Source: Pirellulimonas nuda
Lineage (GTDB): Bacteria > Planctomycetota > Planctomycetia > Pirellulales > Lacipirellulaceae
DNA: 64,000 bases
Reading direction: 5' to 3'
Assembly: GCF_007750855.1 (NCBI RefSeq)
Contig: NZ_CP036291.1
Location: 4,216,001 to 4,280,000, forward strand
This document shows, one piece after another, positions 34,897 through 43,624 of this stretch. The notes under the pieces are model-generated. The model saw nothing but the letters and a program-made list of their open reading frames with translations. It made no database searches and was not told the origin of the DNA. The translations under genes were made by a program, and so were the position numbers. Each line of letters starts with the position of its first letter. Within the stretch, counting starts at the first letter, position 1.

Positions 34897-36234
34897 ATGC
34901 TCCCAGACCAGCGCGACACGATCGTCGCCATCGCCAGCCCCCCCGGCGGCGCGTTGCGGGGTGTTGTGCGGGTCAGCGGGCCCGAGGCCATTGGCTGTGT
35001 CGCCCGCTGCGTTGAGTCGCCCGACCGCGTCACACGGGTGTCGTCCGCCCGCTTGGTTGAGGCGCTGCGGCTCCCCATCCAGGGGCTCGCAACGCCGCTG
35101 CTGGTCGACGCGATGGTGTGGCCCGACGCGCGCAGCTACACCGGCCAGCCGTCGGTAGAGCTCCACCTGCCGGGGTCGCCGCCGCTGTTGGCCGCGGTGG
35201 TCGAGCGGCTGATCGCCGCGGGCGCGCGGACGGCCCAGCCGGGCGAGTTTACGCTGCGGGCCGTGCTGGCCGGTCGGATCGACCTGGTGCAGGCCGAAGC
35301 GGTGCTGGGGGTGATCGACGCCCGCGGCGACGCCGGCCTGCGGGCCGCGCTGGTGCGGCTGGCCGGGGGTTTGTCGCACCCGCTGGCCGAGCTGCGTGAG
35401 ACGCTGCTGATGCTGCTGGCCGAGCTAGAAGCGGGCCTCGACTTTGTCGAAGAAGAAGACGTCAGGTTCATCGAGCCCGCGGAGCTCGCCGCCCGCCTCA
35501 CCGCGGCGCAGCAACAGGTCGCGGCGCTAGGCGAGCAGCTCGCCCGCCGCGGCGAGCAGGCGGGCCTGCCCCGCGTGCTGCTGACCGGCCCGCCCAACGC
35601 GGGCAAGAGCAGCCTGCTGAACGCCCTGGCCGAACGCTACGCCGAGTCGCCCGGCGGGTGGTCCCCCGCCCTGGTGTCCGACCAGGCCGGCACCACGCGC
35701 GACGCGGTGGTCGTGCCGCTCAACGCCGGGGGCCTGCGGTGGGAGCTGGTCGACTCCGCGGGACGGACCCGGACGCCGCTGGGAGAGATCGACGCGGTGG
35801 CTCAAAGGCTCGCCCAAACCGAGCGAGACGAGGCCGACCTCATCCTCTACTGCTACGCCGAAGAACCGATACCCGAGGCGCCTGCCCCTCATCTAGCCAT
35901 TGCGACGAAGTGCGACGCGCGCCCGTCAATCGCCGGCGCCATCGCCACCAGCGCCCATACCGGCGCGGGGCTCGCTGAGCTGGTCGAGGGGGTCGTTGAG
36001 CGGCTGCGACGGGTCGATCGCGACGAGGACCAGCCGCTGATCCGTTGCCGCGAGTCGCTCCAAGAGGCGCAAACCTCGCTCTCCGCCGCCCTGGCCCTCG
36101 CCGCGACCGGGGCCGATGAGTTGACCGCGGCAGAGCTACGCGCCGCGCTCGACGCGCTCGGTCGGGTGACCGGCGTGGTAGTGACCGACGACGTGCTGGA
36201 CCGGGTGTTCAGCAAGTTCTGCATCGGGAAGTGA
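34897..36234 (+). CDS. mnmE: tRNA modification GTPase MnmE
   Basis: 445 residues. The N-terminal tetrahydrofolate-binding domain (RDTIVAIASPPGGALRGVVR) is followed by a helical domain and a G domain with P-loop GPPNAGKSS (231-239) and DQAGTTRD. The C-terminus is FSKFCIGK, the invariant MnmE end with the catalytic Cys. The G domain is somewhat compressed, with G4 written TKCD instead of NKxD and G3 as DSAGRT. With MnmG it modifies the wobble uridine of tRNAs. It is separated from yidC by an inverted-repeat element. Confidence 0.95.
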   Translation: MLPDQRDTIVAIASPPGGALRGVVRVSGPEAIGCVARCVESPDRVTRVSSARLVEALRLPIQGLATPLLVDAMVWPDARSYTGQPSVELHLPGSPPLLAAVVERLIAAGARTAQPGEFTLRAVLAGRIDLVQAEAVLGVIDARGDAGLRAALVRLAGGLSHPLAELRETLLMLLAELEAGLDFVEEEDVRFIEPAELAARLTAAQQQVAALGEQLARRGEQAGLPRVLLTGPPNAGKSSLLNALAERYAESPGGWSPALVSDQAGTTRDAVVVPLNAGGLRWELVDSAGRTRTPLGEIDAVAQRLAQTERDEADLILYCYAEEPIPEAPAPHLAIATKCDARPSIAGAIATSAHTGAGLAELVEGVVERLRRVDRDEDQPLIRCRESLQEAQTSLSAALALAATGADELTAAELRAALDALGRVTGVVVTDDVLDRVFSKFCIGK

Positions 36235-36376
36235 GCGGACGCACAGCGCCCAGTCGCACGACGAGGGCGCTTCACGAATCTGCAATTAGCCGCGGGGCTA
36301 CACCCCCGCGGAGCGGGGGAAATAGCGCTCAAAATGGGTCAAAGCATCCAAAGAGCAATGCATCGATCGTGGGTCC

Positions 36377-36397
36377 CTGCGGGGCGGAGCCCCGCAG
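36377..36397. repeat. GC-rich palindrome, GGGGCGGAGCCCC family
   Basis: CTGCGGGGCGGAGCCCCGCAG folds into a 9-bp stem and is followed by CTATTGGGG. It has the same core and trailing GGCTATTGG-like tail as the copies near 25801, 25884 and 60505. It lies downstream of the convergent mnmE and POT transporter genes and could act as a bidirectional hairpin. Confidence 0.6.
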
Positions 36398-36410
36398 CTA
36401 TTGGGGGACT

Positions 36411-36424
36411 GCTGAAAGCTGAAA
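36411..36424. repeat. Heptanucleotide tandem repeat (GCTGAAA x2)
   Basis: Two exact 7-nt units directly 2 nt before the minus-strand POT transporter stop codon. Their complement, TTTCAGC, is the same unit type as the array at 14619-14646. Confidence 0.6.
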
Positions 36425-36426
36425 GC

Positions 36427-37845
36427 TTAATCCCCCTCTCCCTGGATGTAAGTCTGGCCGCGGTAGAACTGGCTCCAGAGGACGTACAGCACCGCGGTCC
36501 CCAGCATCGCCGCAGCAAAGAACCAGTAGTAGTTCTCGCCCTCAAGGATCTCGACCCCGGCTGCCCGCTGAGACTGGATCACTTCGTTCACGAAAGCGGT
36601 GAACTTGTTGCCCAACGCTACCGACAGCAAGAACAGCCCCATGATGAACGACTTAAGCGTGCGGGGCGCCTGGGTGTAGGAGAACTCCAGCGCAGTAATC
36701 GAGACCATGATCTCGGCGGCCGTGATCACCAGGTAGGCAAGGATCTGCCAGCCGATGTGGGGCGTTTCGCCCGCGTCGATCCAGCGCTGCACGTAGGCGG
36801 GGATGACGAACGAAGGGACCGTCAAAAACAGCCCGATGCCGATCTTCCGCAGCGGCGTCAGCGTGACAAGCCTGCCGAGTTGTGGGTAGATCACCAGGCC
36901 AAACACGGGGATCAGCAAGAGGATCAGTATCGGGTTGGTCGCCTGGTTCTGCGACGGGTTGAGCTCCAGGCCGAACACGCTGCGGTCCATGTGCTTGGCC
37001 TGCTCGACCCAGGTTGAGGAAGTCTGATCAAAGAGCGACCAGAACACCGCGATGAGGATGAAGAGTGGCGTCAGGTTCGCAATGGCGCGGAGCCCATCGC
37101 GGCTCACGATCTCTGCAAACAGCCGATTCCCGGTCGGCGGGACGTGGACGAAGCGGTTTCTCCCCGACCAGAAGAGCACCGTCGCCATGAACATCAACAC
37201 GCCGGGAACGCCAAACGCCACCCCGGGGCCGTACCATTCCAGCAGCTTGGGCGTCAACAGGGTCGAGATCGCCGACCCAAAATTGATCGAAAAGTAGAAC
37301 CACGTGAACACACGCGCCATCAGCCCCTTGTTGCGTGGGCCAAACTGGTCTCCCACATGGGCAGAGACGCACGGCTTGATCCCGCCGGTCCCCACGGCGA
37401 TGAGCGTCAGCGCCATCACCAGCATCGTTTTGGGTGAAATACCGGTCTGGCTAGGAAAATCGACCATCGCCATCGCTGCGTGACCCACGCAATACACCAG
37501 CGACAACAAGATGATGGTGCGGTATTTTCCGAGCAGCCAATCGCTCAGCAGCGCCCCCATCACAGGGAAAAAATATGCGGCCGTCACAAAGTTGTGGTAC
37601 CAGATGTTCGCGGTGGTTTCGTCGAGCGCCCCGGACGATCCATCCGATCGGAGCAGATACTCCGTCATGAAGACGTAGAGGATGGCCCGCATGCCGTAGA
37701 AGCTGAACCGCTCGGCCGCCTCGTTGCCAATAATGTACGGAATGCCCGGCGGGATCCCCGCGGTGTCGTCGGGCGTGGTGCGGTAGCCGCCCGTCGGTGC
37801 GGCAGCGGGCTCCGTTTGCGGCGGGTCGTACGGAGAGTCGCTCAT
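36427..37845 (-). CDS. Proton-dependent oligopeptide transporter (POT/PTR2, MFS)
   Basis: 472 residues from the ATG at 37845. An upstream in-frame ATG at 37908 adds a Pro-rich stretch and is less likely. The POT motif [16 protein letters not shown] provides the proton/peptide-coupling ExxER, and [17 protein letters not shown] is the second family signature. It has about 12-14 membrane helices. It imports di- and tripeptides with protons. It is divergently oriented to the RsmB-like gene across a REP-like doublet. Confidence 0.93.
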   Translation of the reverse strand: MSDSPYDPPQTEPAAAPTGGYRTTPDDTAGIPPGIPYIIGNEAAERFSFYGMRAILYVFMTEYLLRSDGSSGALDETTANIWYHNFVTAAYFFPVMGALLSDWLLGKYRTIILLSLVYCVGHAAMAMVDFPSQTGISPKTMLVMALTLIAVGTGGIKPCVSAHVGDQFGPRNKGLMARVFTWFYFSINFGSAISTLLTPKLLEWYGPGVAFGVPGVLMFMATVLFWSGRNRFVHVPPTGNRLFAEIVSRDGLRAIANLTPLFILIAVFWSLFDQTSSTWVEQAKHMDRSVFGLELNPSQNQATNPILILLLIPVFGLVIYPQLGRLVTLTPLRKIGIGLFLTVPSFVIPAYVQRWIDAGETPHIGWQILAYLVITAAEIMVSITALEFSYTQAPRTLKSFIMGLFLLSVALGNKFTAFVNEVIQSQRAAGVEILEGENYYWFFAAAMLGTAVLYVLWSQFYRGQTYIQGEGD

Positions 37846-37932
37846 CGGCCGTTCGTGTGGGGTGGGTGGCGCCGGCGCCTTGGCGGGATGAGGGGAGTGT
37901 ACCAACACCCGAGCCTCAGGTCAGGACAACTA

Positions 37933-38048
37933 GGCGACCGGTCGGCGTCAGTTGCCGGAGCGACCCGCGCCGGAGCGCCGCTCATGAGGTAGTTTGGGTG
38001 GCTGTGGTTGCGGTTACGCACTCCGGCGGCTGACGCCGACCGGTCGCC
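37933..38048. repeat. REP-like hairpin doublet (inverted pair of 28-nt units)
   Basis: Unit 37933-37960 and the complement of unit 38021-38048 differ at only 2 of 28 positions. Each starts GGCGACCGG and ends CCGGAG. Each folds alone into a short stem with a GTCA tetraloop (CGGC GTCA G..G). The two are separated by 60 nt, and six T follow shortly after. The same unit type occurs at 49440 and 49608. Confidence 0.8.
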
Positions 38049-38065
38049 TGTGGGTTTTTTGAGAT

Positions 38066-39001
38066 ATGCAGCAGACTTTGTTCTTGCGCCGGCTTGAAGA
38101 GGTGCTTGGGCCCCTCGCCGCGGCCGCGATCGCGTGCATGGGCGCCGACCGCCGTGTGGGGCTGTGGGGGAATCCGCTGCGGGGAGAACCGGAAGAGTCG
38201 TTGGCGTCGATCTCGCAGCAGGTCCCCGGCGTTGAGCGGACACCGTGGCACGCACAAGCCGCCACGGCGCCCCCCGAGTCCCGCACGGCCATCACGCACT
38301 CGCCGCTGGTGGATTGCGGCGCGGTCTACGTGCAGTCGCTCTCGAGCATGCTCGCGCCGCTGGCCCTGGGCGTGCAGCCGGGAGAAGAAGTGCTCGACCT
38401 CTGCGCCGCCCCCGGCGGCAAGACGCTCCACCTGGCCGCCGCCCTGCGGGGCGAGGGCTACCTGGCCGCCGTGGAGGCCGTCCGGGGCCGGTTCTTCAAG
38501 CTGAAGGACAACCTGGCGCGTTGCGGCGCCGAGGGCCTGGTGCGGCTGTTCCAGGCCGATGGGCGCGACGTGGGACGCAAGACGCCGGGGCGTTTTGACG
38601 CGGTGCTGCTGGACGCCCCCTGCTCGAGCGAGACGCGGGTCGACCTACGCCAGAGCGATGCTCTGGGCTACTGGAGCGAGAAGAAGATCGCGGAATCGGC
38701 CCGCAAGCAGAAGGCGCTGTTGCGGTCGGCGATCGACGCCACACGGCCCGGGGGCCGGGTGCTGTACTGCACCTGCACGTTTGCGCCGGAGGAGAACGAG
38801 CTGGTCGTCGCCCACGTGCTGCGGCGATTGAAGGGGAAGGTCGGATTGGAGCCCATCGCTCTGCCGATCGCCAATCAGGCGCCCGGGCTGACGCACTGGC
38901 GGGGGAAAGAGCTGCCGGCCGAGCTCGCCCACACGGCGCGTGTGCTGCCGACGGACAAGATGACCGGGTTCTTTTTGGCCTTGCTGCGTGTGATAGACTA
39001 G
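38066..39001 (+). CDS. RsmB/NOP2-like rRNA m5C methyltransferase
   Basis: 311 residues with the SAM fold of the NOL1/NOP2/Sun family. Motif I is DLCAAPGGKTLHLAAAL, motif IV is LDAPCSSETRVDLRQ with its Pro-Cys, and motif VI is YCTCTFAPEENELVV with the catalytic Cys. The N-terminal NusB-like domain of classical RsmB is absent, leaving only a short N-terminal region, so RsmB, RsmF or a related specificity are all possible. Likely target is 16S rRNA. Confidence 0.9.
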   Translation: MQQTLFLRRLEEVLGPLAAAAIACMGADRRVGLWGNPLRGEPEESLASISQQVPGVERTPWHAQAATAPPESRTAITHSPLVDCGAVYVQSLSSMLAPLALGVQPGEEVLDLCAAPGGKTLHLAAALRGEGYLAAVEAVRGRFFKLKDNLARCGAEGLVRLFQADGRDVGRKTPGRFDAVLLDAPCSSETRVDLRQSDALGYWSEKKIAESARKQKALLRSAIDATRPGGRVLYCTCTFAPEENELVVAHVLRRLKGKVGLEPIALPIANQAPGLTHWRGKELPAELAHTARVLPTDKMTGFFLALLRVID

Positions 39002-39088
39002 GCCGATTGCCGTAGGCCGGCCACGGCGCCCGCAGCGCTTGCCCGCCGCGGCCTACGACCTGCATGAGCCCGCCCAATCCGAGAAACT

Positions 39089-39919
39089 ATGTCTGCCGAT
39101 CAAGAACCATCGCTCGCCCCCGCCGGCGGCGGCTGGCACTGCAGCCACCTGTACTACCGCTTCGATCGTGGGGCGCTGGCGCAGCGTTCTGCGGAGCAGC
39201 GCTCGACCATCGCAGCGGTGTTGCGCGAGACGCTCGACCCCCAGTCCGCGTGGGCGCCAACCCGGCTACAAACCACGATCATCAGCGGCCAGAAGGCCGA
39301 TTTCGGCGTGATGATGATGGACCCCGACCCGCTGAAAATCGACGCGGTCCACCAGCGGCTGATGTCTGGCCCGGCTGGCGGGGTGCTGCAACCCGCATAT
39401 TCGTTTGTATCGGTAACCGAGATCAGCGAATACGTTCCGACGGTGGAGCAGTACGCCCAGCGGTTGGCCCAGGAAGGAGACCCCCCCGAGAGCCCCGCCC
39501 ACCAGGCCAAGGTGAAGGCCTATGGCGACCGGCTGGAAGGGATGAACAGGCAACGACTTACGCCGGAATTCCCGCCGTACAAGGCGACCTGTTTCTACCC
39601 CATGAACAAGGCCCGGCACCCCGCGGCGAACTGGTTTACGCTCTCCAAAGAGGAGCGGGGCAAGCTGATGGGGGAGCACGCCCGCAGCGGGATGGCCTTC
39701 GCCGGGCGTGTCAGCCAATTAATTACTGTTGCATTAGGTTTTGACGATTGGGAATGGGGAGTTACACTGTGGGCAGGCAACCCAGAGTACCTGAAAGACA
39801 TCGTCTACCAGATGCGTTTCGACGAAGCCAGCGCCCGGTACGCCCAGTTTGGGTCGTTTTACGTGGGCTACGTCGCGACGCCGCAAGAGATCCTAGAGCA
39901 CTGCCGAGTCTTGTCCTAA
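39089..39919 (+). CDS. Chlorite dismutase family protein, HemQ-like (coproheme decarboxylase)
   Basis: 276 residues. The segments CFYPMNKARHPAANWF, RGKLMGEHARSGMAFAGRVS and WGVTLWAGNPEYLKDIVYQM match the HemQ/ChdC branch, with a His in the expected heme-axial helix. The closing YAQFGSFYVGYVA is also typical. Likely role: last step of the coproporphyrin-dependent heme pathway. A stretch near 39717-39771 uses AT-rich codons (TTA, ATT, ACT, GTT, GCA, TTA, GGT, TTT), unlike the rest. A short Ala/Pro-rich N-terminus precedes the domain. Confidence 0.9.
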   Translation: MSADQEPSLAPAGGGWHCSHLYYRFDRGALAQRSAEQRSTIAAVLRETLDPQSAWAPTRLQTTIISGQKADFGVMMMDPDPLKIDAVHQRLMSGPAGGVLQPAYSFVSVTEISEYVPTVEQYAQRLAQEGDPPESPAHQAKVKAYGDRLEGMNRQRLTPEFPPYKATCFYPMNKARHPAANWFTLSKEERGKLMGEHARSGMAFAGRVSQLITVALGFDDWEWGVTLWAGNPEYLKDIVYQMRFDEASARYAQFGSFYVGYVATPQEILEHCRVLS

Positions 39920-40002
39920 TGCGCGATTGACGATCGACCCCCGCACGCCAACGGCGCCCTTTGTGGCTGTTGCGTGCGTGTCACTCGCCCTTCTTGACTA
40001 CA

Positions 40003-40131
40003 CGGGACGTCCCGGGGTGAAAGCCTCGGGCTGGAATCACTGGTCCGGCGTTGCTGGTTCGGTAGACCCACTCCCGAAGCCCAAAGCAGCGCGACCCAAG
40101 CTGGGCATCTACTCCCGTTTTGCGAAACGGG
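40003..40131 (+). promoter_or_regulatory. Hairpin-rich leader upstream of the haloperoxidase gene
   Basis: This gap shows a perfect 12-nt palindrome CGGGACGTCCCG (40003-40014). A CCGGGG/CCTCGG stem around TGAAAG follows (40012-40028), and a perfect 7-bp stem CCCGTTT/AAACGGG lies at 40114-40131. A 70-codon reading frame across it has no protein-like features. It could be a structured leader RNA, but no known class is recognised. Confidence 0.3.
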
Positions 40132-40187
40132 GGCCCTAGGGGGAGACGATCGTCAGTTGCGAACCACTCCCCAATGGAATCGCAAGC

Positions 40188-41585
40188 GTGACTAGTTACA
40201 CCAAGAAGATGCTCCCTATCGTCGCCGTGTTTGCTCTAGCTGTGGGGCACAGCGCAGCCAGAGCCGACATCGTGCTGGACTGGAACGCTACCGCGAGCGG
40301 AATGCTGGCGGCCGACACCCAGTACCAGAACCCCGGCATGGCGTCGCGGACGATGGCGATGATGAACCTCGCTATCTACGACGCCTACGCGATGACCTCG
40401 CCGGGAGGGACGATGTTCTACGACTACGGCGGCGGGCATTCCTCGCCGGGCATGACGGCCTCCTCCAAGGCCGCCGCGGCCCAGGCCGCCTACACCGTGC
40501 TGAGCTCGATCTACTCCGGCCAGGACTCGCTGCTCTCTGGCCAGTTGGCGGCAAGCCTGGCGCTGGTGTCCGACGGCGCCGAGAAGGCCGAGGGGATTGC
40601 GATGGGGACCATGATCGGCCAGTCCATCATCAACAGCCGCGCGGGTGACGGCTTCGACGCCTCCTCGCAGTACATGCCCACCAACGCGCCGGGGCACTGG
40701 CAGTCCGACCCACTCAACCCCGGTCAGCAGGCCTGGGGCCCCGCGTGGGGCAGCATGCAGACGTTCGCCATAGGCAGCACGGCGCCCTTTGCGCCGGGGC
40801 CCCCGCCCAGCCTCGACAGCGCGGAGTACGCCGCTGCCTTCAACGAAGTAAAGTCGCTCGGCGCCGTCGACAGCGTGACGCGAACCGCGGATCAAACAGA
40901 GATCGGCGTCTTCTGGGGCTACGACCGCCTGGGGATGGGCACCCCGATGCGGATGTTTGAGCAGGTGCTGAACAACGTCGCGATCAGCCAAGGGAACACC
41001 GACAAGCAGAACGCCGAGCTGTTCGCCAAGGCGTCCGTCGCCATGGCGGACGCGGGCATCGTGGCCTGGGACTCGAAGTTCGAGCACGACCTCTGGCGTC
41101 CCGTGACCGGCATCCGCGAGGCCGACACGGACGGCAATCCACTGACCATCGCCGACCCCAACTGGGTCCCCCTCGGCGCCCCCGGCGGGTTGGGCCCCAA
41201 TGGCGAAACGATCGACAACTTCACCCCACCCTTCCCCACCTACCTGTCCGGTCACGCCACGTTCGGCGGCGCCCTGTTCGAGGTGTTGGCGGACTTCTAC
41301 GGGCGGGACGACATCTCTTTCTCGCTTACCTCCGACGAACTCCCGGGCGTGACCCGCAACTACACGTCGTTCTCCGAAGCGATGGCGGAGAACGGTCGCA
41401 GCCGCGTCTACCTCGGCATCCACTGGAACTTTGACGACGCGCTGGGCCAGCTCGCCGGGTCGCAGGTCGCCCGGGCGATCATGCAGGGCCAGTTCATCTC
41501 GGCGCCGGCGGTGCCAGAGCCGGCGGCGGCGACGTTGGCGATCGCCGTGGCAGGCCTGGTTTGTTTGCGGCGTCGCAAGGCGTAG
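40188..41585 (+). CDS. Vanadium haloperoxidase / PAP2-type phosphatase with PEP-CTERM anchor
   Basis: 465 residues, GTG start (ATG at 40209 possible). Signal peptide PIVAVFALAVGHSAARA. The three vanadate/phosphate motifs are present: KFEHDLWRPVTGI, PFPTYLSGHATFGGA with the SGH, and RVYLGIHWNFDDA with the active-site His. The C-terminus VPEPAAATLAIAV then LRRRKA is a PEP-CTERM sorting signal for exosortase export. It acts outside the cytoplasm, either as a vanadium haloperoxidase or as an acid phosphatase; sequence alone does not decide. The 3' end overlaps a convergent nuclease gene by 92 nt. Confidence 0.92.
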   Translation: MTSYTKKMLPIVAVFALAVGHSAARADIVLDWNATASGMLAADTQYQNPGMASRTMAMMNLAIYDAYAMTSPGGTMFYDYGGGHSSPGMTASSKAAAAQAAYTVLSSIYSGQDSLLSGQLAASLALVSDGAEKAEGIAMGTMIGQSIINSRAGDGFDASSQYMPTNAPGHWQSDPLNPGQQAWGPAWGSMQTFAIGSTAPFAPGPPPSLDSAEYAAAFNEVKSLGAVDSVTRTADQTEIGVFWGYDRLGMGTPMRMFEQVLNNVAISQGNTDKQNAELFAKASVAMADAGIVAWDSKFEHDLWRPVTGIREADTDGNPLTIADPNWVPLGAPGGLGPNGETIDNFTPPFPTYLSGHATFGGALFEVLADFYGRDDISFSLTSDELPGVTRNYTSFSEAMAENGRSRVYLGIHWNFDDALGQLAGSQVARAIMQGQFISAPAVPEPAAATLAIAVAGLVCLRRRKA

Positions 41586-42780
41586 CGGGCAGCTCGAGAT
41601 CGAGCCACACCAGCCGGTGGTCGGTGGCGCCGATCGCCTCGGCGCCCGGCTCGCCCGCGACGGGCCAGTACACGCCGCCGTCGATCACCCTGATCCCTCG
41701 CGTCGGCAGCACGTAGTCGACGCGCAGATTCGCGTAGCCTTCGCCGCCGAAGTTGGCGGTGTCGGCCGCCGGATCGCCGCGGTGCGCCCCGTTCACCTCC
41801 GGCGTCGCGAGCGACGCGGCAGCGCCGCCCCGGCTGGTGGGGGTAAACGAGCTGTCGATCCGCGGGTGCTCTAGCAGTTGCTGGATGGCGCCCGCCACGC
41901 CGTCGCCGTCTACGGGGTCGGCGTTCAGGTCTCCCAGCACAACGCACGGCTCGTCCGTCGGTGGCGTGACTCGCTTCCCCTCGTCGTCCACAAACAGGTC
42001 GGGCAAGCCCGACAAGTACTTCGCGACCAACCCAATCTCATCGAAGTTGCGCTTGCCGTTGCGGTCTTCAGGGCCGTCGAACACCGGCGGCGCCGGATGC
42101 GAACATAACAGGTGCAGCGGCTGGCCGCCCGAGCCAGGGACTCGGACGCAAACGTCCCAGAAGCTCTTCGACGGGAGCCGGAAGACGTTGAGGGCCTCTT
42201 CGGAGTAGTAGTGTTCCCCTGTTTCGGAGTCGATCGGCAGCTTCGCATCGGAGGTATCGATCCAGCGCAGCTTGGAGAATGCGTGGCTCGCCTCGTGGTC
42301 GATCGGAAAACGCGACAGCAGCAACATGCCGTACTGCCCGGGATAGCGACCGAAGCCGAAGGCGTCGTTGGGGCCACGGACTTGGCCATCGCGGTCAAGA
42401 TCGATGCCAGAAGAAACCCCGGTATTGACGGGAGCGTAGTAGAAATGGGGGTAGACAATCGGCTCCAATCCAGCTTGCGGCCGCTGGAGATAACGGCGCC
42501 CCATAAAGCCTCTACGGGCCCAATCTTTCTCGTAGTCTCTATCGAACTCGTTGAGCAACACAATGTCGGGCCGGACCCGCTGTAGGACCTCGGCGATCCT
42601 GGTCGCTTGCGCGGACCCTTCTTGAAACAGTTCGCTGGCCAGCTGAAACGGGCCATCCCGGTACATCGACACGTTGTACGTAGCTACCCGCAGTCGAACT
42701 GGCTTCGATTCTTCTCCGCGGACCGGCGTCGCGGCGGCTAACAACGTCGTCATAGCAGCGAGAAAGATGCGGCTTGGCAT
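41494..42780 (-). CDS. Secreted endonuclease/exonuclease/phosphatase (EEP) family protein
   Basis: 428 residues. The signal peptide (AAMTTLLAAATPVRG) precedes RLRVATYNVSMY, DIVLLNEFDRD (metal Glu), LCSHPAPPVFDGPEDRNGK, CVVLGDLNADPVDGDG, VDYVLP and the closing TDHRLVWLDL. These are the EEP catalytic set. The last ~30 residues beyond the domain are coded inside the convergent haloperoxidase gene, so the tail is probably incidental. Likely a secreted nuclease or phosphodiesterase feeding the salvage genes next door (inference). Confidence 0.9.
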   Translation of the reverse strand: MPSRIFLAAMTTLLAAATPVRGEESKPVRLRVATYNVSMYRDGPFQLASELFQEGSAQATRIAEVLQRVRPDIVLLNEFDRDYEKDWARRGFMGRRYLQRPQAGLEPIVYPHFYYAPVNTGVSSGIDLDRDGQVRGPNDAFGFGRYPGQYGMLLLSRFPIDHEASHAFSKLRWIDTSDAKLPIDSETGEHYYSEEALNVFRLPSKSFWDVCVRVPGSGGQPLHLLCSHPAPPVFDGPEDRNGKRNFDEIGLVAKYLSGLPDLFVDDEGKRVTPPTDEPCVVLGDLNADPVDGDGVAGAIQQLLEHPRIDSSFTPTSRGGAAASLATPEVNGAHRGDPAADTANFGGEGYANLRVDYVLPTRGIRVIDGGVYWPVAGEPGAEAIGATDHRLVWLDLELPATPCDAANKPGLPRRSPTSPPPALAPPAPR

Positions 42781-42897
42781 GGCTAGTCCTCGGCGGGTCG
42801 CATTTTGGGGCGGGCTTCACCTACAATGCCGCCAACTTACCAGGCGATCCCCCGTGTCCACCACTGTGCCGAAGAGCTCCTACCCAGAGCCTTGCCG

Positions 42898-43536
42898 ATG
42901 AGTCATCCGCCGGTGTGCGCCGTCGATCACCCGCTGGTCGCCCTGCATTTGTCGCAATTACGAGACAAGGCGACCCCTCCCCCCGAGTTCCGTCTGCTGG
43001 TCCGCCGGCTCGCCATGCTGCTCGCCTACGAGGCGACGCGCGACCTGGCGACGGCGCCGGTGACCATCGAAACCCCGCTGACTTCCACCGAAGGAAAGAA
43101 GCTGGGCGAGACCATCGGCATCGTGCCCATCCTGCGGGCGGGCCTCGCGATGGTCGACCCGCTGATCGACCTCATCCCGGACGCCCAGGTGTGGCACCTG
43201 GGGCTTTATCGCGACGAGGAGACGGCCCAGCCGGTGGAGTACTACAGCAAGCTCCCCGACCGCCGGCCGGTAGACGTGGCCATGGTGGTCGACCCGATGC
43301 TGGCCACCGGCGGGTCGGCCGTTGCGGCGCTCGACACGCTCAAGCGTTGGGGCGTCAAGCGGACGATGCTGCTCTCGATCATCGCCTCGCAGCCGGGCGT
43401 CGATCGCCTACGCGAGGAGCACCCCGAGACCCGCTTGTTCGTCTGCTGCATCGACCCGGAGCTAAACGACCAGCAGTACATCGTCCCGGGCCTCGGCGAC
43501 GCCGGCGACCGAGTGTTCAACACGCTGGTGTCGTAG
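42898..43536 (+). CDS. upp: Uracil phosphoribosyltransferase
   Basis: 212 residues from the ATG at 42898, the usual length. The longer frame from 42805 is not needed. The uracil site LRAGLAMVDPL and PRPP loop VDPMLATGGSAVAALD are clear, as is the C-terminal QQYIVPGLGDAGDR. It converts uracil and PRPP to UMP. It is the first gene of the nucleoside salvage island, followed by the CNT transporter after 88 nt. Confidence 0.95.
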   Translation: MSHPPVCAVDHPLVALHLSQLRDKATPPPEFRLLVRRLAMLLAYEATRDLATAPVTIETPLTSTEGKKLGETIGIVPILRAGLAMVDPLIDLIPDAQVWHLGLYRDEETAQPVEYYSKLPDRRPVDVAMVVDPMLATGGSAVAALDTLKRWGVKRTMLLSIIASQPGVDRLREEHPETRLFVCCIDPELNDQQYIVPGLGDAGDRVFNTLVS

Positions 43537-43624
43537 GGCAGGCCCCGCCCGCCGACGTGCAGAGAAGAACGTCGAACCCGCTTTGCCGCAGGCGAGCCCT
43601 GCCCCTGCCCTACCGAGCCCGCCC

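Noticed and set aside
39927-40139. 70-codon open frame before the haloperoxidase gene
   Set aside because: No ribosome site, no domain, and it crosses several hairpins. More likely untranslated leader.
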